A stretch of DNA of 64,000 bases from Parietaria judaica (Eukaryota > Streptophyta > Magnoliopsida > Rosales > Urticaceae): NCBI GenBank assembly GCA_954871525.1, contig OX940871.1, positions 21,265,086 to 21,329,085 on the forward strand, given 5' to 3'. Shown here in pieces: positions 1 to 10,536 of this stretch. A program made the position numbers and the translations under genes. Numbering within the stretch: the stretch's first letter is position 1; every line of letters starts with the position of its first letter. The notes under the pieces are model-generated. The model saw only the letters and a list, made by a program, of their open reading frames with translations. It searched no databases and was not told the origin of the DNA.

Positions 1-1192
1 TGGCGGTCATCTCGCTCTTTTCGGCCGCGTGGTCAAGGGCAGTATCGCGCTCGTCGTGGATCAACTCGTTCAAGAGCGCGATACCTTGGATCGTGAGAGC
101 TGCCGCCTTGCGATAGCGAGAAGAGTCAGCCAACGAACTAGCGGAAGGACGGAACTGTTGAGGAGACATCGACAGCCCATGGAGCGCATCGGCCGCGTAT
201 GTCTCCCATTCCTTCGAGGATGAAGCCAGAGAAGGCGGATCAGGGAAGCTCGGGAAGCAAATGACGGCCGAGGCCTTCGCCATGCCCTGCAGGAACATCG
301 GCAGAAGGTCGTCCGGCGCGGAGGCGACCACTTTGGAAGGCTCTCCAGGAGTTTTCTTCCAAGGGTGAGGAGGTATGGCAAGGAGCGAGCGCTCGCTGCT
401 TGTCGCCTCGGGCGCTGCCGAGGCCTCCTCACTGGGCGAGACCTCAATCGAAGACGACTCGCAGGAGACGTTCGGCCCGAGCGGCGAAGTGCTTGCGGGG
501 GGAACGCCGACGGCCTCCTGAGGCACCTCGTCTTGAGTTCCGGCAGCGGGCTGCGAGGCGTCCGGCTGGACTCCCGCAGTCTGATCAGGCTGGGTACCCT
601 CAGCCTGATCAGGCTGAGGAGTCGGCAGGAGAGTGGCCGCTGGTGTACCCTCAGCCGTTGCGACGGCTGCCTCGCGGGGAGAGGGCGACGGGGTGAATAT
701 CTTGTCGGCCCCTAGGGAAGAGGTATCTCCGGCATCCTCGCCGCTCACGACCCCCGGGGCCGGATCCGGAAGGGCATGTGCGGCAATCTCCACGGCAGAA
801 GGAGGAGGATCGACGGGAGGCGTCGTCGACTGAGTGTCGGCGACGGGCAGGACGACATCAGAAAAAACCACATTGCTGAAGTCGTCGTCGAAATTCACCT
901 CCCGACGGGGGCGTCGGGAGTATCCGGTCGCTGGGCTGACGGAAGGAGTGACGACGATCGGTTCGGAGGCGGTACCCTTGACCGGGGTAACCTTCGTCGC
1001 AGCCTCGGACTCCTCCAGCGAGAGGTCCTCGCGCACGGCTTCGGAGCCGGGAGTGGGAGCGACCGTCTCGTCGGTACGGGTCTCGAGCGGAGATTGACGG
1101 GGCGAGAGGTCGGCTTGGAAGTCGTCGCGTCGAGGGGACGAAATGTTGAGGTACGATATTTTACCAACAAAATAATAATATTTTAGTCTCAT
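1..1192 (-). CDS. Antisense additional ORF of LTR retrotransposon, C-terminus beyond window
   Basis: The minus frame is open from an ATG at 1190-1192 to base 1, about 397 codons without a stop. The N-terminal two thirds is Pro/Ala/Ser/Glu-rich and looks disordered, with a PDQAEGTQPDQ-type repeat. It is followed by an ordered stretch containing DDLLPMFLQGMAKASAVICF and, near the window edge, a helical segment (ALLNELIHDERDTALDHAAE). The codon choice is consistently coding-like and GC-rich, unlike the AT-rich flank. The start is uncertain: the first 15 or so codons lie in AT-rich sequence beside the LTR and the true N-terminus may be missing. Its function is unknown; such ORFs occur antisense to gag-pol in some Ty3/gypsy elements. 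Confidence 0.5.
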   Translation of the reverse strand, partial: MRLKYYYFVGKISYLNISSPRRDDFQADLSPRQSPLETRTDETVAPTPGSEAVREDLSLEESEAATKVTPVKGTASEPIVVTPSVSPATGYSRRPRREVNFDDDFSNVVFSDVVLPVADTQSTTPPVDPPPSAVEIAAHALPDPAPGVVSGEDAGDTSSLGADKIFTPSPSPREAAVATAEGTPAATLLPTPQPDQAEGTQPDQTAGVQPDASQPAAGTQDEVPQEAVGVPPASTSPLGPNVSCESSSIEVSPSEEASAAPEATSSERSLLAIPPHPWKKTPGEPSKVVASAPDDLLPMFLQGMAKASAVICFPSFPDPPSLASSSKEWETYAADALHGLSMSPQQFRPSASSLADSSRYRKAAALTIQGIALLNELIHDERDTALDHAAEKSEMTA

Positions 1193-1224
1193 ATTTTACC
1201 AACTCGAGACAATAGGGGGCTATC

Positions 1225-1950
1225 TGTTGAGGTACGATTTCTTCCACATCAATTTATAGTGCTACGACAAAATCTATCTCTAACGTTTATAAAAAAATGG
1301 GCTTTGATTGAAGAAGCCCAACGTCAGAATAAAGGTCCATCGACTGAGTCAAAAGGGTTAACCAAGGAGTGAGTCAACAGTTAGAGGAAGAATATGCACA
1401 AAAAGCAGGCGACAAAGATTTGCGTCGACAAGCTGGAAGTGTCCGTCATCACAGCCTTATCAATAAAAGTCTCATCGATGGAACCTGTTCGCCACTAGAA
1501 AGCAAATATGGGACAGAGCAAGGGCAAAGAGCTTAGCGACGATGGTCATTTATGCGACGAGACCAGCGTCAGACACGAGGATGAAGATAACGAGGAGAAA
1601 GCGAGCGCCTCCGGCTCGAAGACGACAGTTTATTCGTAATTGTTACGCCATTGAAGCTATTTAATTAAGGCAATACTAAGGGAGTCATTAAACACTATTG
1701 CCACTGCCATTTTATGAGGTCGGATGAACCTCTATAAATAGTGAGTTGAAAGATATAAGAAAGGATATGAAAATCCTTGACGAGAAATACGATACACTCA
1801 CCCAAAATTTTTTTAGCTTCTCACTATCTTCAAACCCATTTTCATTTACGTGATTGAGTTTTAACGGAATGACCCAACTCTGAGGTAACTTAAAAACGGA
1901 ATTACACCAATCGTGAATCTGTTACTGCGGGAATAATTTTCACCTCAACA
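1225..1950 (+). repeat. 3' LTR, 726 bp
   Basis: The ends are inverted (TGTTGAGGT ... ACCTCAACA). A TATA box (CTATAAATAG, near 1732) lies about 500 bp in, as expected for the U3/R border. The polypurine tract abuts the left end. A second copy of the first 14 bases (TGTTGAGGTACGAT) occurs 81 bp upstream at 1144, outside the LTR. Confidence 0.75.
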
Positions 1951-2206
1951 ATAATGAAAATGGAATGAGGGGAAAATGAATTCGGATGGATATATTCACA
2001 AAAATAAAAGGACATTCGTATTTTGGTAAGAAAACATTAGATATTACTATTTTTTTAAATTTAAATAAATTACCAATTTTCATTGTTGAAAAAGTTTGTG
2101 TTACTAATTAATGAATTTTTCCTTTATAAATTGACTTATAGTTATAGTACTATTACTATGATCATTGAAAAGTGAAAACCCAAGAGGAGTGGTTTGATTT
2201 ATCATG

Positions 2207-2258
<52 letters not shown>
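2207..2258. repeat. (TTA)n microsatellite
   Basis: About 17 uninterrupted trinucleotide units. Confidence 0.95.
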
Positions 2259-2259
<1 letters not shown>

Positions 2260-2557
2260 ATAATTTTTTTTTACTGTTGATACCTATTTTCTCCTCAATT
2301 TAATGCTGCATTTTTTTGGATCAAGACTGACATCTGAATGGATATATTGAGATGTTAATTCTTTTTTTTTTATTACAATCACTATTTAAGACTGTTGCTT
2401 TTGTTAAGAGATAAATACATTTTCTTATAATTTTTATGAATATAATGAGGAAATGTATTTACTTATTATTTAATTTATTAGTGAGAAAATATTTTATTTC
2501 TTAGAATATTTAAATATAATGAGACAATATATACTTGTTATTTAATTAAGCATAACG

Positions 2558-2673
2558 GAACGAAATGTTCATTTTGTGTCAAACCATTTTAAAAATTACA
2601 CATTTTGTGTATTTTTTACTTTCACGAATGGGTATTTTTAAAAAAAAATTAACAAAAAATGAACATTTCGTAC
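2558..2673. repeat. Small fold-back repeat (MITE-like)
   Basis: The arms GAACGAAATGTTCATTTT and AAAATGAACATTTCGTAC are near-perfect inverted repeats around an AT-rich centre. A similar 107-bp fold-back with the shared core TTCATTTTGTGT lies at 52195-52301. Confidence 0.55.
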
Positions 2674-3203
2674 TATTTTTATTTAATTTAATTTATTACT
2701 GATAAAATATTTTAAATTGTCTATATTTTGAAATTGCACTATTGGGTTAGGGCCTTCAATATGGATACTAATGCTATTAAGAGATTGGATCTTTGCCGCA
2801 AAATGAGCGCAATAAGATCCATGCATGATCCCCCACATTTTAGAATATTTTGATGATCTCAATTTGTAATCGATTTTACTTTTTACGTTTATCAGTATTT
2901 CAAAGTTTCTTGAATAATTATTTTATTATTATATTTTCTTTTTATTCTTACTTTACCTATCAGTTATTTATTCAATTGTCATACATTATTAAACAATTAG
3001 ATCGTTGTTTTTTTTCTTCTTTTTGTCGTAACCATTTAATCTACTATCTATTAAAACACTAGAAGTTTGAAAGCTTAAGAAATATCATGATAAAGAACAA
3101 AAGGAATAATTTACAAAAGTAATTGTACTGAAAGAATTCATTTTATTTAAAAATAAATAATTAAAAACGGACGGCATAAGTACCAAAATTATTTAAATAA
3201 AGA

Positions 3204-3560
3204 GAAAATGACGGCATAAGTACCAAAATTATTTAAAATATTAACGTTTAGTTCCCTTTTTTCTTGGGTGACGAAAGTTGCCAAACTCTTATTTGTGTAT
3301 TTCGTCGTGTTTTTGCCATGAATTGCATCACGTGTCACGTATTTAAGCCGTTAAATATATAATTTTTATCAAAAAAATCAATTGCTTTATCAATGATAAA
3401 TAATAGTATATTTAATGAGTTTAAAAACATGACACGTGGCTCAGTTCTAGACAAAATATAACGAAATACATAAAATAAAAATTTGACAATTTTTGCCAAA
3501 AAAAAAAGAGAACTTAATGTAAAATTTTCAAACATTTTGGGTACTTACATCGCCATTTTC
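3204..3560. mobile_element. Fold-back MITE, 357 bp
   Basis: The left end (GAAAATGACGGCATAAGTAC...) and the reverse complement of the right end (GAAAATGGCGATGTAAGTAC...) match over about 26 bp. The match continues imperfectly for roughly 70 bp on each side. It has no coding capacity. A partial extra copy of the left terminus lies just outside at 3171-3195. No clear target duplication was found, so the exact borders are uncertain. Confidence 0.55.
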
Positions 3561-3754
3561 CTGAAAATAAATGCCAGGTGTTTTTGTCGGAGGCCAAACT
3601 AGCAAGTAGCTTTAATTTCTGCTTACGGAAGTACCGCTTCTAATGCTTACCGAGTAAACTCCAAGTTTTGTTATTGCATTTATTGATAAGTTTTGTTTTA
3701 GGCGAAACAACAATGTTTTATCAACCGCTAATTAATAAGTATTAAAATTCTTAA

Positions 3755-4115
3755 AGTAATACAGGGTCATGAGGTCTTCCAGAGTGACCTCGACCCCTTG
3801 TTCCAAGCCCAGCACGAGGGTGCACAAGAGGAGCCGGAGAGAGTTGGGGCTCACCTGGGTTATCGGCACTTTGAAGGCCGCCAGGAAGGCCACGATCAGG
3901 TTAGGCACAAGAAGGTGAAGGCCGACGTCGGTGAAGAAGTGCTCGTAGATGGCTATGCAGTCGTCTTGAGGCTCATCGGCGCGCTCGCCTGGATACGGTA
4001 GCCGGAGAAGGTATTTCTCACTATCGATGTAATTCTTGATGAAGTAGTCCCGATGCGCCTCCGTCAAGATGGATAGAGGCGACCTGGTCTGAAAGATTTT
4101 GCCGGCCATTGCCAT
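3755..4115 (-). pseudogene. Truncated antisense ORF with 'putative gypsy-type transposon' domain
   Basis: The likely start is the Met at 4115 (MAMAGKIFQT). The next about 110 residues include IYEHFFTDVGLHLLVPNLIV and ITQVSPNSLRLLL. This resembles the plant domain Pfam calls Transposase_28 (putative gypsy type transposon), with its typical order: YEHFF-GL, hydrophobic stretch, SPNS/PNAWR. The frame then runs into flanking DNA after DLMTLYY and stops, so the C-terminal part is lost. Upstream the same frame stays open to about 4690 through Arg/Pro-rich, tandemly repeated sequence that I take as non-coding leader. The domain's function is unknown. Confidence 0.55.
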
Positions 4116-4461
4116 GTGTGGATGAAGGCTGAGAGAGAGAGGGAGACAGACCGGGGAAAGACTGGAGCGTCGAGAGAGTGAGGAAGTGCGAATGAGAAGT
4201 GTGAGAGTAAATGGAAGAGGGAGAGAGGATTTCGAGTATAAGGAAGGGGACGGAAGAAGCCGAAGGGGCGCGATTCGATCGGACGGCCCAGGATGGAAGC
4301 GTGCGTAGGCTGTCGACGGTCGAGATGAAGGAGCCGTTGGGAATCCCGTAAAGTAGGTACTCGAGTGCCTGGGAAACCCCGCATTAAATGCGGGTGGGAT
4401 TCGAGGCGTCGCTGCATGCGTGGTGACAGGACGTCGACACGTCGACTCAGGGGTTTGATTC

Positions 4462-4685
4462 CTCATCGCGAGGGCACTGTCGTCGAGCTGGGGTCTGCGG
4501 AAGCCCGGCCCCGTCGCCCGATGATAGTCGTCGCGCGGCGAGTCTCTTATGCATCTCCTCATTGCGAGGATAATGTCGTCGAGCGGGAGTCTGCGGAAGC
4601 CTGGCCCCGTCGGCCGATGACGGCCGTCGCGCGGCGGGTCTCCTGTGCATTTTCTCATCGCGGGGAGTTCGTCGGCGATTGGTGA
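4462..4685. repeat. Tandem repeat, 96-bp period, about 2.3 copies
   Basis: Units start at 4462, 4558 and 4654, each opening with CTCATYGCG and containing a GTCTGCGGAAGCCYGGCCCC core. The repeat lies between the antisense ORF and the 3' LTR of the second retrotransposon. Confidence 0.8.
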
Positions 4686-4787
4686 CTCTCATGAGGGCGA
4701 CCTTGTCGCTCGGTGAGGATCATCGCGTGGAGTTTCTTCCTCTTACATTTTCCCAAGTGCTCACACTTGGCAAAATGGGGGACTGAC

Positions 4788-5521
4788 TGTTAAGGTCGGA
4801 TTTGGTCAAATCCTCTCTCAACTTTACACTTGTCGTTTTCCCGTAAAACGACGAAGGTTGGGTTGGGCAGAATGGCAATGGGCCCACGGCCCATCGCTAG
4901 CAGTTAGTGACCAAGAGGGGATCTCGTGTTCCTCGAAGCCGGTCGGATTGCAACGGGCCCACGGCCCATCGGTAGGAGCGATGACCGCGGAGGGGCTTCA
5001 AGCCCACTAAGGCCTAGGGTTTCTACATAGGATGCGACAAGAAGGTACGGCCTGAGGGGACCACTGCAGGGTAGCGCGCTCAGGATGTGGCAGAGGGGAC
5101 AACGTTAGTGGAAACGAGCTCCTTTGGCAGGCGTCGAGAATGTCAGAGAGGAGGACCACAGAATATTCGAAGGGGGGACCACCTGATGATCATCCAAGGG
5201 ATTCGAGCCGAGGAGGTCCGAGCGTGGCTATAAATAGAGAAGGAGCTCCCAGTTGAGGCGGGTGATCGAGATCGAGATCGAGATCGAGAGAAAAGAGAGA
5301 AAACTGTGTCATCGCATAGCGTTAGGAAAGCCCTCGTGTAGCCCATTCGATATTGTTAATCTTAGTTTAAGCGCATTCCTCTTCGAAGTTCCAAGCTATA
5401 AACGGAAGAGACCGATCCCTTTTGTAATCATAATCAATCAAAGATACCCCTTCATTCGTGTTACTCGTGTGTTGTATCGTGTATTTTTGTGACTGTAAGG
5501 CGGTGTGAATCGCCCTTTACA
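4788..5521 (+). repeat. 3' LTR of the second element, about 734 bp
   Basis: It starts TGTTAAGGTCGG right after a purine tract and probably ends CCCTTTACA. A TATA box (GGCTATAAATAGAG, near 5227) is followed by a (GATCGA)n run at about 5262-5288. It contains two copies of GGGCCCACGGCCCATCG about 80 bp apart. The right border is less sure than the left because the terminal inverted repeat is imperfect. Confidence 0.6.
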
Positions 5522-8500
5522 ATCATTTGCCAATACCTATTATGCTTTCAAGATATGTGACTATTGTTTGGATTTTGATCAATGTGTTCTCTGTTTTGCA
5601 AGTGATAGTACCAGATTTAAGAAAATGAGTATATGGTGTGTATCTTCTTATCAAGATTCCATATATGACTTGCAAACATTGATTGAGTGTAATTGATATA
5701 ATTTGATTGTCTTTTCTTGATTTAGGTTTTGTGATTGTCAGTTAAAATTGATAAAAGTATTTTCAAAACCATGTGCAGATTTTGGTTCTTAAATTAAACT
5801 CTTAATGCTTGTTGAGTAATCTCTTTAAACATGTTTAATTATTTGTGGGTCTATTATTATCCTCAAGGCTTGTTGTTTTTCCATGGCAAGTTTTCGGGGT
5901 GAAAAATTTACAAGTATCATTATAGTAATTTGGAATTATTTGAGCCATTAATTTGTTGATAGTACTTTATTTATTAGAAAAGACAATCATGAAGGTAATA
6001 GTCCATAATCTTGTTTTCTGTTTGAGTTTAGCTTTTCAAGTTATTCTCTGGTTTTCGCGTTCGATTATATTATTGTGACTTATTATGTGAGAATGGGAAT
6101 CTGGTTTTTTGGATTTCAAATTATGCAAACTTGATCTTATCACGTTAAGTGTTAATTGATTTGATTACTTTGAGGTTTTTTGAAAACCTAATATACATTT
6201 TATGTGATCTCTGTAAGTTTATTGATTACATTTATGTATATTTTAGCCTCAATTAGAATTGAAATTGCTTTGAGTATTCCACTCAGATTTTACATGTCTG
6301 GCTAAGGGTTATGAATTAGCTTGTACAAGTGGTACTCTTGGTATGATTTATTCTTGCGATATTCGTGTTTGTGGTTTGCTTGTTAGAAATCGTTTGCAGG
6401 AAAAGTTATCTATTCGAAACCACTATGTACGGTGGTAAGAGTGATTTCGGGAGGTGGAATTACGAGATGGAGATGTTCTTGTCACTTTATGACAAGATGG
6501 AACTATCTTGCACCAAAGGTGAAGTTACTGCTGTTTGGTAAGCATTGTTAACCTTTTGGGTAAATTTCGAAACCTTGCACTGTTATGCATTTCTCTTCTA
6601 ACAAGATATAATTAAGGGCATGTTGCTTTATTTTGGATATTGCAAAATCAATTGGTAATTTGATAAGATCTTATTTTTGACATTGATGTTGCGATGTGGT
6701 TATGATTTTTTAAATTGTCTATTTTCTTCTATGCGATGAAAATGCTAGGGATTTAGAGTAGACATTGAAATATATAATCTGTTTGCATTTATATATTAGG
6801 AGGGTTTCTCACATAAGCATGATAATTGTATGATAAGGTCAAAGTTATAGAAAAAAGAAATTCAGAGATAATTGAATCTGTTTTTCATTGTGAAAGTGAA
6901 TCCTTTCTTTTCCGCTTTGAATATTTTGAAAAGGTCATAATATGAAGTCAAATATGCATGTATAGGTCATAATCTTTTGAGCTGTATGATTTACAAGAAT
7001 CTGATTTTTTACACTTTGTCTTAGTGTGTCTTGAGTTTTGTGAAAGAATTGTTTAATTCAAGAAATATAGATCGCATGAGAATTTGTTTGATTATGTTAC
7101 TGTATATTGTTACAGGTTTAAATCTTGACTTCATGATATTTGTTTTTCTTCTGGTTGAAGATGCTTTATAGAATTAAATGAGCATAAATATATGAAAGGA
7201 TATACGTTTGATGATATGCTAGTTTTATATGATTCAATAGTTTTGGATATATATGCATGGGTTGATGTGCATATGTTTTATTCTATAAATGCGATTTCTA
7301 TTTTGAGACTAACCTGACAAATGACCGAGAAGTGGCAACCGAGGCTCCGTTAAAGGAGCAAGAAAGGGAGGCTTAAAATTCTTCTCGGCAAAGGCAAGTC
7401 AGGTAAGTTGATACGAACTTATGAACCTTATTTAAAGGATTTCATTAAGTTTTTTGAGTTCCAGTTAGGGATATCATGGTTCTACTCATATATTAGATCA
7501 TATGCTTTCTAATTAGTGAGATTAATCCCTTGGCTAAATAGGAAACTGTAAATTGCATTTAGATGTTTTTCCTCCCTTGTGTCTAGGGTGATAGATTAAG
7601 GAGTGAAATAACTATGTGAGAATCAGGTAGAAAACATAAGGGATTTGGACTTGTTTATGTCTTGTGATATGGTAACCGGAGTTTAGGTTCCAGTGTAGAT
7701 TTGGATGTTCAGTTTAGGTTCATTCCAAAAGGTTGACCATAGATCCCTGTTGTTTGTTTTCTAGAGTAGCATGTTCATTTAGGCACTAAGTGTAGCACTT
7801 GTGTATAGATCTTCGATAGTAAAGAAAAAGAAATCGAGAGTAGAGAGAAAACCCGTGAGCACCTTGTTTAAGGTGGAGTCTATGGTCTCATTTGAGTAGT
7901 GGTTCAAAATCTGGCATACCTATCGAGATAGGTGGCGGTAGAGAGCTTGTGGTATAGCAACAGATTGGGTATTAAAGCTGTTCAGGTCAAGGAATTCTAA
8001 CATAGAGTGTGTTAGATGTGAAGTTCTAACCTAGAGTGTGTTAGATGTCAACCATATATTAGTTTTGTGTCCGTGAGATATCAGCTGCCCGATTATTAGT
8101 GTTGTTCAAGTCGGGGATACTAACCATGTTGAGTTAGTATGTCTACCATTTAGAGCCAGAGATAGGGTAAGGAGTCTTTCAGGCTTCCATCCCGGGTAAT
8201 ATATCCTATGCAGATTTTGTGAGATCGGTTATGGTTAGTTGTTCTTGTGGTTGAGATCAATTAGTATTAACCTTTTGTTTTTGGTTTAGATAAAATCAAC
8301 TTCGTATCTACTCGGTGATTTTGAGTTTTAGCAGCGGGGATATGTTATTATTCATGGGTAGCATTATGACGTGTTAGGTAGAAATTAGACTTGGGAATAT
8401 CTTTCGTTAAACCTAGGATTAGATATTCATACAAATGGGTAATTAGGCATAATTACTAGATTTGTATGAATAGCTAGACTAGACAGCTTTTAGTGTATGT

Positions 8501-9053
8501 GATTAGACGTAGTCGCTACATTATTTGCGTAGTGCTAGTTTAGAGGATTGTCTACGTTTGTGGGTAGGTATTTTGATAATTTTTGTAATTCCCGGTTAAA
8601 GTCTAATTGCCTATGTTGATATGTTCATTGCTATGATTGTATTTGATCGGTTTGGGTCATTTACGGGTATATCGCTGCTATGAAAGCTCATGTTTGATTT
8701 TATTATTGACCATATGACTATATATTATATATAACTGTTAGAGACGGTTGTTATTTATGAGATACTCGATATGTTTGATCTCGTTGGGTTTGGTGAGTAT
8801 TATTTTGCAGGAGGTTAATACCTGTAGGTACGTGAAGAGTGTAGAAGGAACCAGCCTTGTGAAGAAAACTATCGGTGAGTATTTCGGTTAGCGCGAGGAT
8901 GGTGGAAATACCCGGGAACAGTGCACTTAGGAATTCGATTGTATTAGAGAGAGGGAAAAATGTAAAGAGAGTGATTTAGCATCAAGGTGGAGCTACCGAG
9001 CTAGAAGATAGACGAAGACTATGGACTGTGAAAATGGACTTCAAGGTGGAGTT
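5522..9053. other. 3.5-kb T-rich region without a long ORF, possibly degenerate retroelement interior
   Basis: No ORF above about 60 codons is convincing. Short islands look exon-like, for example 6398-6538 between TTTGCAG and GTAAGC, and the stretch near 7310-7400. Direct repeats of a phrase ending AGAGTGTGTTAGATG occur near 8000-8050. The sequence ends at a CAAGGTGGAG purine tract before a possible LTR at 9054. This could be the interior of a non-autonomous LTR element or an old non-coding transcript; nothing is decisive. Confidence 0.35.
6424..6538 (+). pseudogene. Short coding-like fragment, weakly gag-like
   Basis: An ATG opens a 38-codon frame (start MYGGKSDFGRWNYEMEMFLS) that runs into a GTAAGC donor-like site. 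The F-x-R-W-x-x-E-M pattern loosely resembles the start of Ty1/copia gag domains. It is too short to be sure. Confidence 0.2.
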
Positions 9054-9664
9054 TGTTATATATTGGTGAAGCCCATTTAAAAGCCCAAGATCAAAACGAC
9101 AAAGGAAAAAGAAAACGACGATTCGTTTTTGAGTTAAAGCATAGGCGAATTTGGAGCGTCGGATTAGAAAAAGCTCATCCAACGGTTTTGAGCTTGCTTC
9201 TTCAACCTTCAGTCGTGGCTGCTCTCTGACATTCAAGAAGAAGAAGAACAAGGAGTGAAAGAGAGAAAAAGGATATGGGTGTCTCTCTCAGATTGATTCT
9301 TCTAGGGTTTATAGCTTCATCTCTCTCTGATTTTTGTTGTACGGGTTTAGGAATCACCATGTAAGCTAGTCGAGGTTGTACGGGATGATCGAGATGATCT
9401 TTGTACGAGAGATAGGCTTAGATACGAGTGTGTAACCTATAATCGAAGATCGTAGTGCATGGGTTCCGGGTAATTTCGCCGGAGCAAAGAGGAGAGTAAG
9501 TCGGTGATCGGATTTCGATCTCCGAACGAACTCCTCTATAAATCTTGTGTCGTGTTTATTTCAATTTCTGTTTATGGTTTGATTCTATGTGTTCGATATG
9601 AATGGTCGCTAGAACGGAGGAAATCGAAATGTGAATCGGTAAATTGGGTCAAAATCCGCTACAA
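9054..9664 (+). mobile_element. Possible 3' LTR of a degenerate copia-type element
   Basis: CAAGGTGGAG at 9042-9051 resembles the polypurine tract of plant Ty1/copia elements and is followed by TGTTATATATTGG. The composition from here to about 9664 (leader-like, C/T-rich, ATAAATC near 9537) differs from both flanks. The right end (CCGCTACA) is a guess and no matching 5' LTR was found. Confidence 0.3.
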
Positions 9665-10037
9665 TATATATATTGGGTAGTGGCATAAATTAAATTTGTA
9701 TTGTTAAAGTTATTGATGCTTAGTACTATGCTTCTCCTGCCAAAACTTCGTTCATTTTTAAAACGATTTAACAAATTTTTTGAATACGTTGTTAAAATAA
9801 ATTCTTTCCGAAGTGACCCCCATCCAAAATTAACGATACATCTAAAGTAATGTTAAATTAATATAAAAAAAAAAAAAAAGTAGGCATAGTTTTTAACTTT
9901 TTAGAGTGATACAAAACATTAAAAACTTTGGCCACGAATTAGTACTTCCGCCATTAATTTTTTGATTTTTTTTTTGTTTATGTTGTTAAAATTAAATTAA
10001 TTTTTTTAGTACTTAAATTGCTGTGCAGAAAGTTTAA
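9665..10037. other. AT-rich sequence, nothing recognised
   Basis: It contains homopolymer A and T runs and no ORF of note. Confidence 0.6.
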
Positions 10038-10527
10038 GGGTTATTACGGGCAAAAGTACTAAAGTTGTTCAAAAATAGGGCGGCATAGAGTTAATTTGAA
10101 AAATTATGGCAAAAGTATTCAAGTTTACTTTTTTTGGTGAATCAGTAGACCTCATCTAATTGTTCGTTAGTTTATATTTTACTATTTCCTTCAATGGCGA
10201 CGTTAACAACGCAAATAGTAATACTATTGAGGAGATGAATTGAGAATTCGAAAGAGAAAATGAGAATAAAAATAAGAATTTGCGTTATTGATGTTCAAAA
10301 ATTTTGAGTTTGCATACAGGTTTATTTTGATATCCGTGGGTTTTATTGTTTGAGTTTATTTGTTTCATTTGCGTTGAAGTTATCACTAACGGAAATAGTA
10401 AAAAAAACTAATGAAAAATGAACGAGGTCTTCCGGTACATAAAAAAAAGTGATTATTTTTATCATATTTTTTAAAATTTGCTTTATGTCGCCTTGAACAA
10501 TTTGAGTATTTTTGCTGGTAATAGCCC
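10038..10527. mobile_element. Fold-back element, 490 bp, Mutator-like
   Basis: The left terminus GGGTTATTACGGGCAAAAGT and the inverted right terminus GGGCTATTACCAGCAAAAAT align, and similarity continues about 50 bp inward. Flanks are AAAGTTTAA (10029-10037) and AAAGTTTTA (10528-10536), a 9-bp duplication with one mismatch, the size typical of Mutator-like elements. There is no transposase. Confidence 0.55.
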
Positions 10528-10536
10528 AAAGTTTTA

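Larger units (their letters stand above)
1..1950 (+). mobile_element. 3' end of an LTR retrotransposon (Tat-like Ty3/gypsy suspected), left end outside window
   Basis: The segment ends in a TG...CA LTR at 1225-1950, directly preceded by a purine-rich tract (AATAGGGGGC, 1211-1220). That order places the LTR at the 3' end of a + strand element. The internal part is GC-rich and carries a long open frame on the opposite strand. Antisense additional ORFs between pol and the 3' LTR are known from the Tat lineage (Grande, Retand), so that lineage is inferred. No gag or pol is visible because the element continues left of base 1. Confidence 0.65.
1951..3203. other. AT-rich intergenic sequence without a recognisable gene
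   Basis: Only short ORFs occur, in low-complexity AT-rich sequence. It contains a TTA microsatellite and a small fold-back listed separately. Nothing else was recognised. Confidence 0.6.
3755..5521 (+). mobile_element. 3' end of a second LTR retrotransposon with antisense ORF, truncated on its left
   Basis: The GC-rich internal sequence stops abruptly at about 3755 against AT-rich DNA, indicating truncation. Downstream is a purine-rich tract (AAAATGGGGGAC, 4773-4783), then an LTR at 4788-5521. The layout is the same as in the element ending at 1950: antisense ORF, purine tract, 3' LTR. The two LTRs do not look alike in sequence, so these are probably different families of one lineage. Confidence 0.6.

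Noticed and set aside
3798..4001. Plus-strand ORF over the antisense retroelement domain
   Set aside because: It is the complementary shadow of the minus-strand frame with the recognisable domain.
3732..4658. Full 308-residue minus-strand ORF as one protein
   Set aside because: The first about 180 residues come from a 96-bp tandem repeat and Ser/Leu-rich leader sequence; only the part after the Met at 4115 looks like the known domain.
1225..5521. The two LTRs at 1225-1950 and 4788-5521 as a pair bounding one element
   Set aside because: Their sequences differ, each has its own upstream purine tract, and no primer-binding site follows the first.
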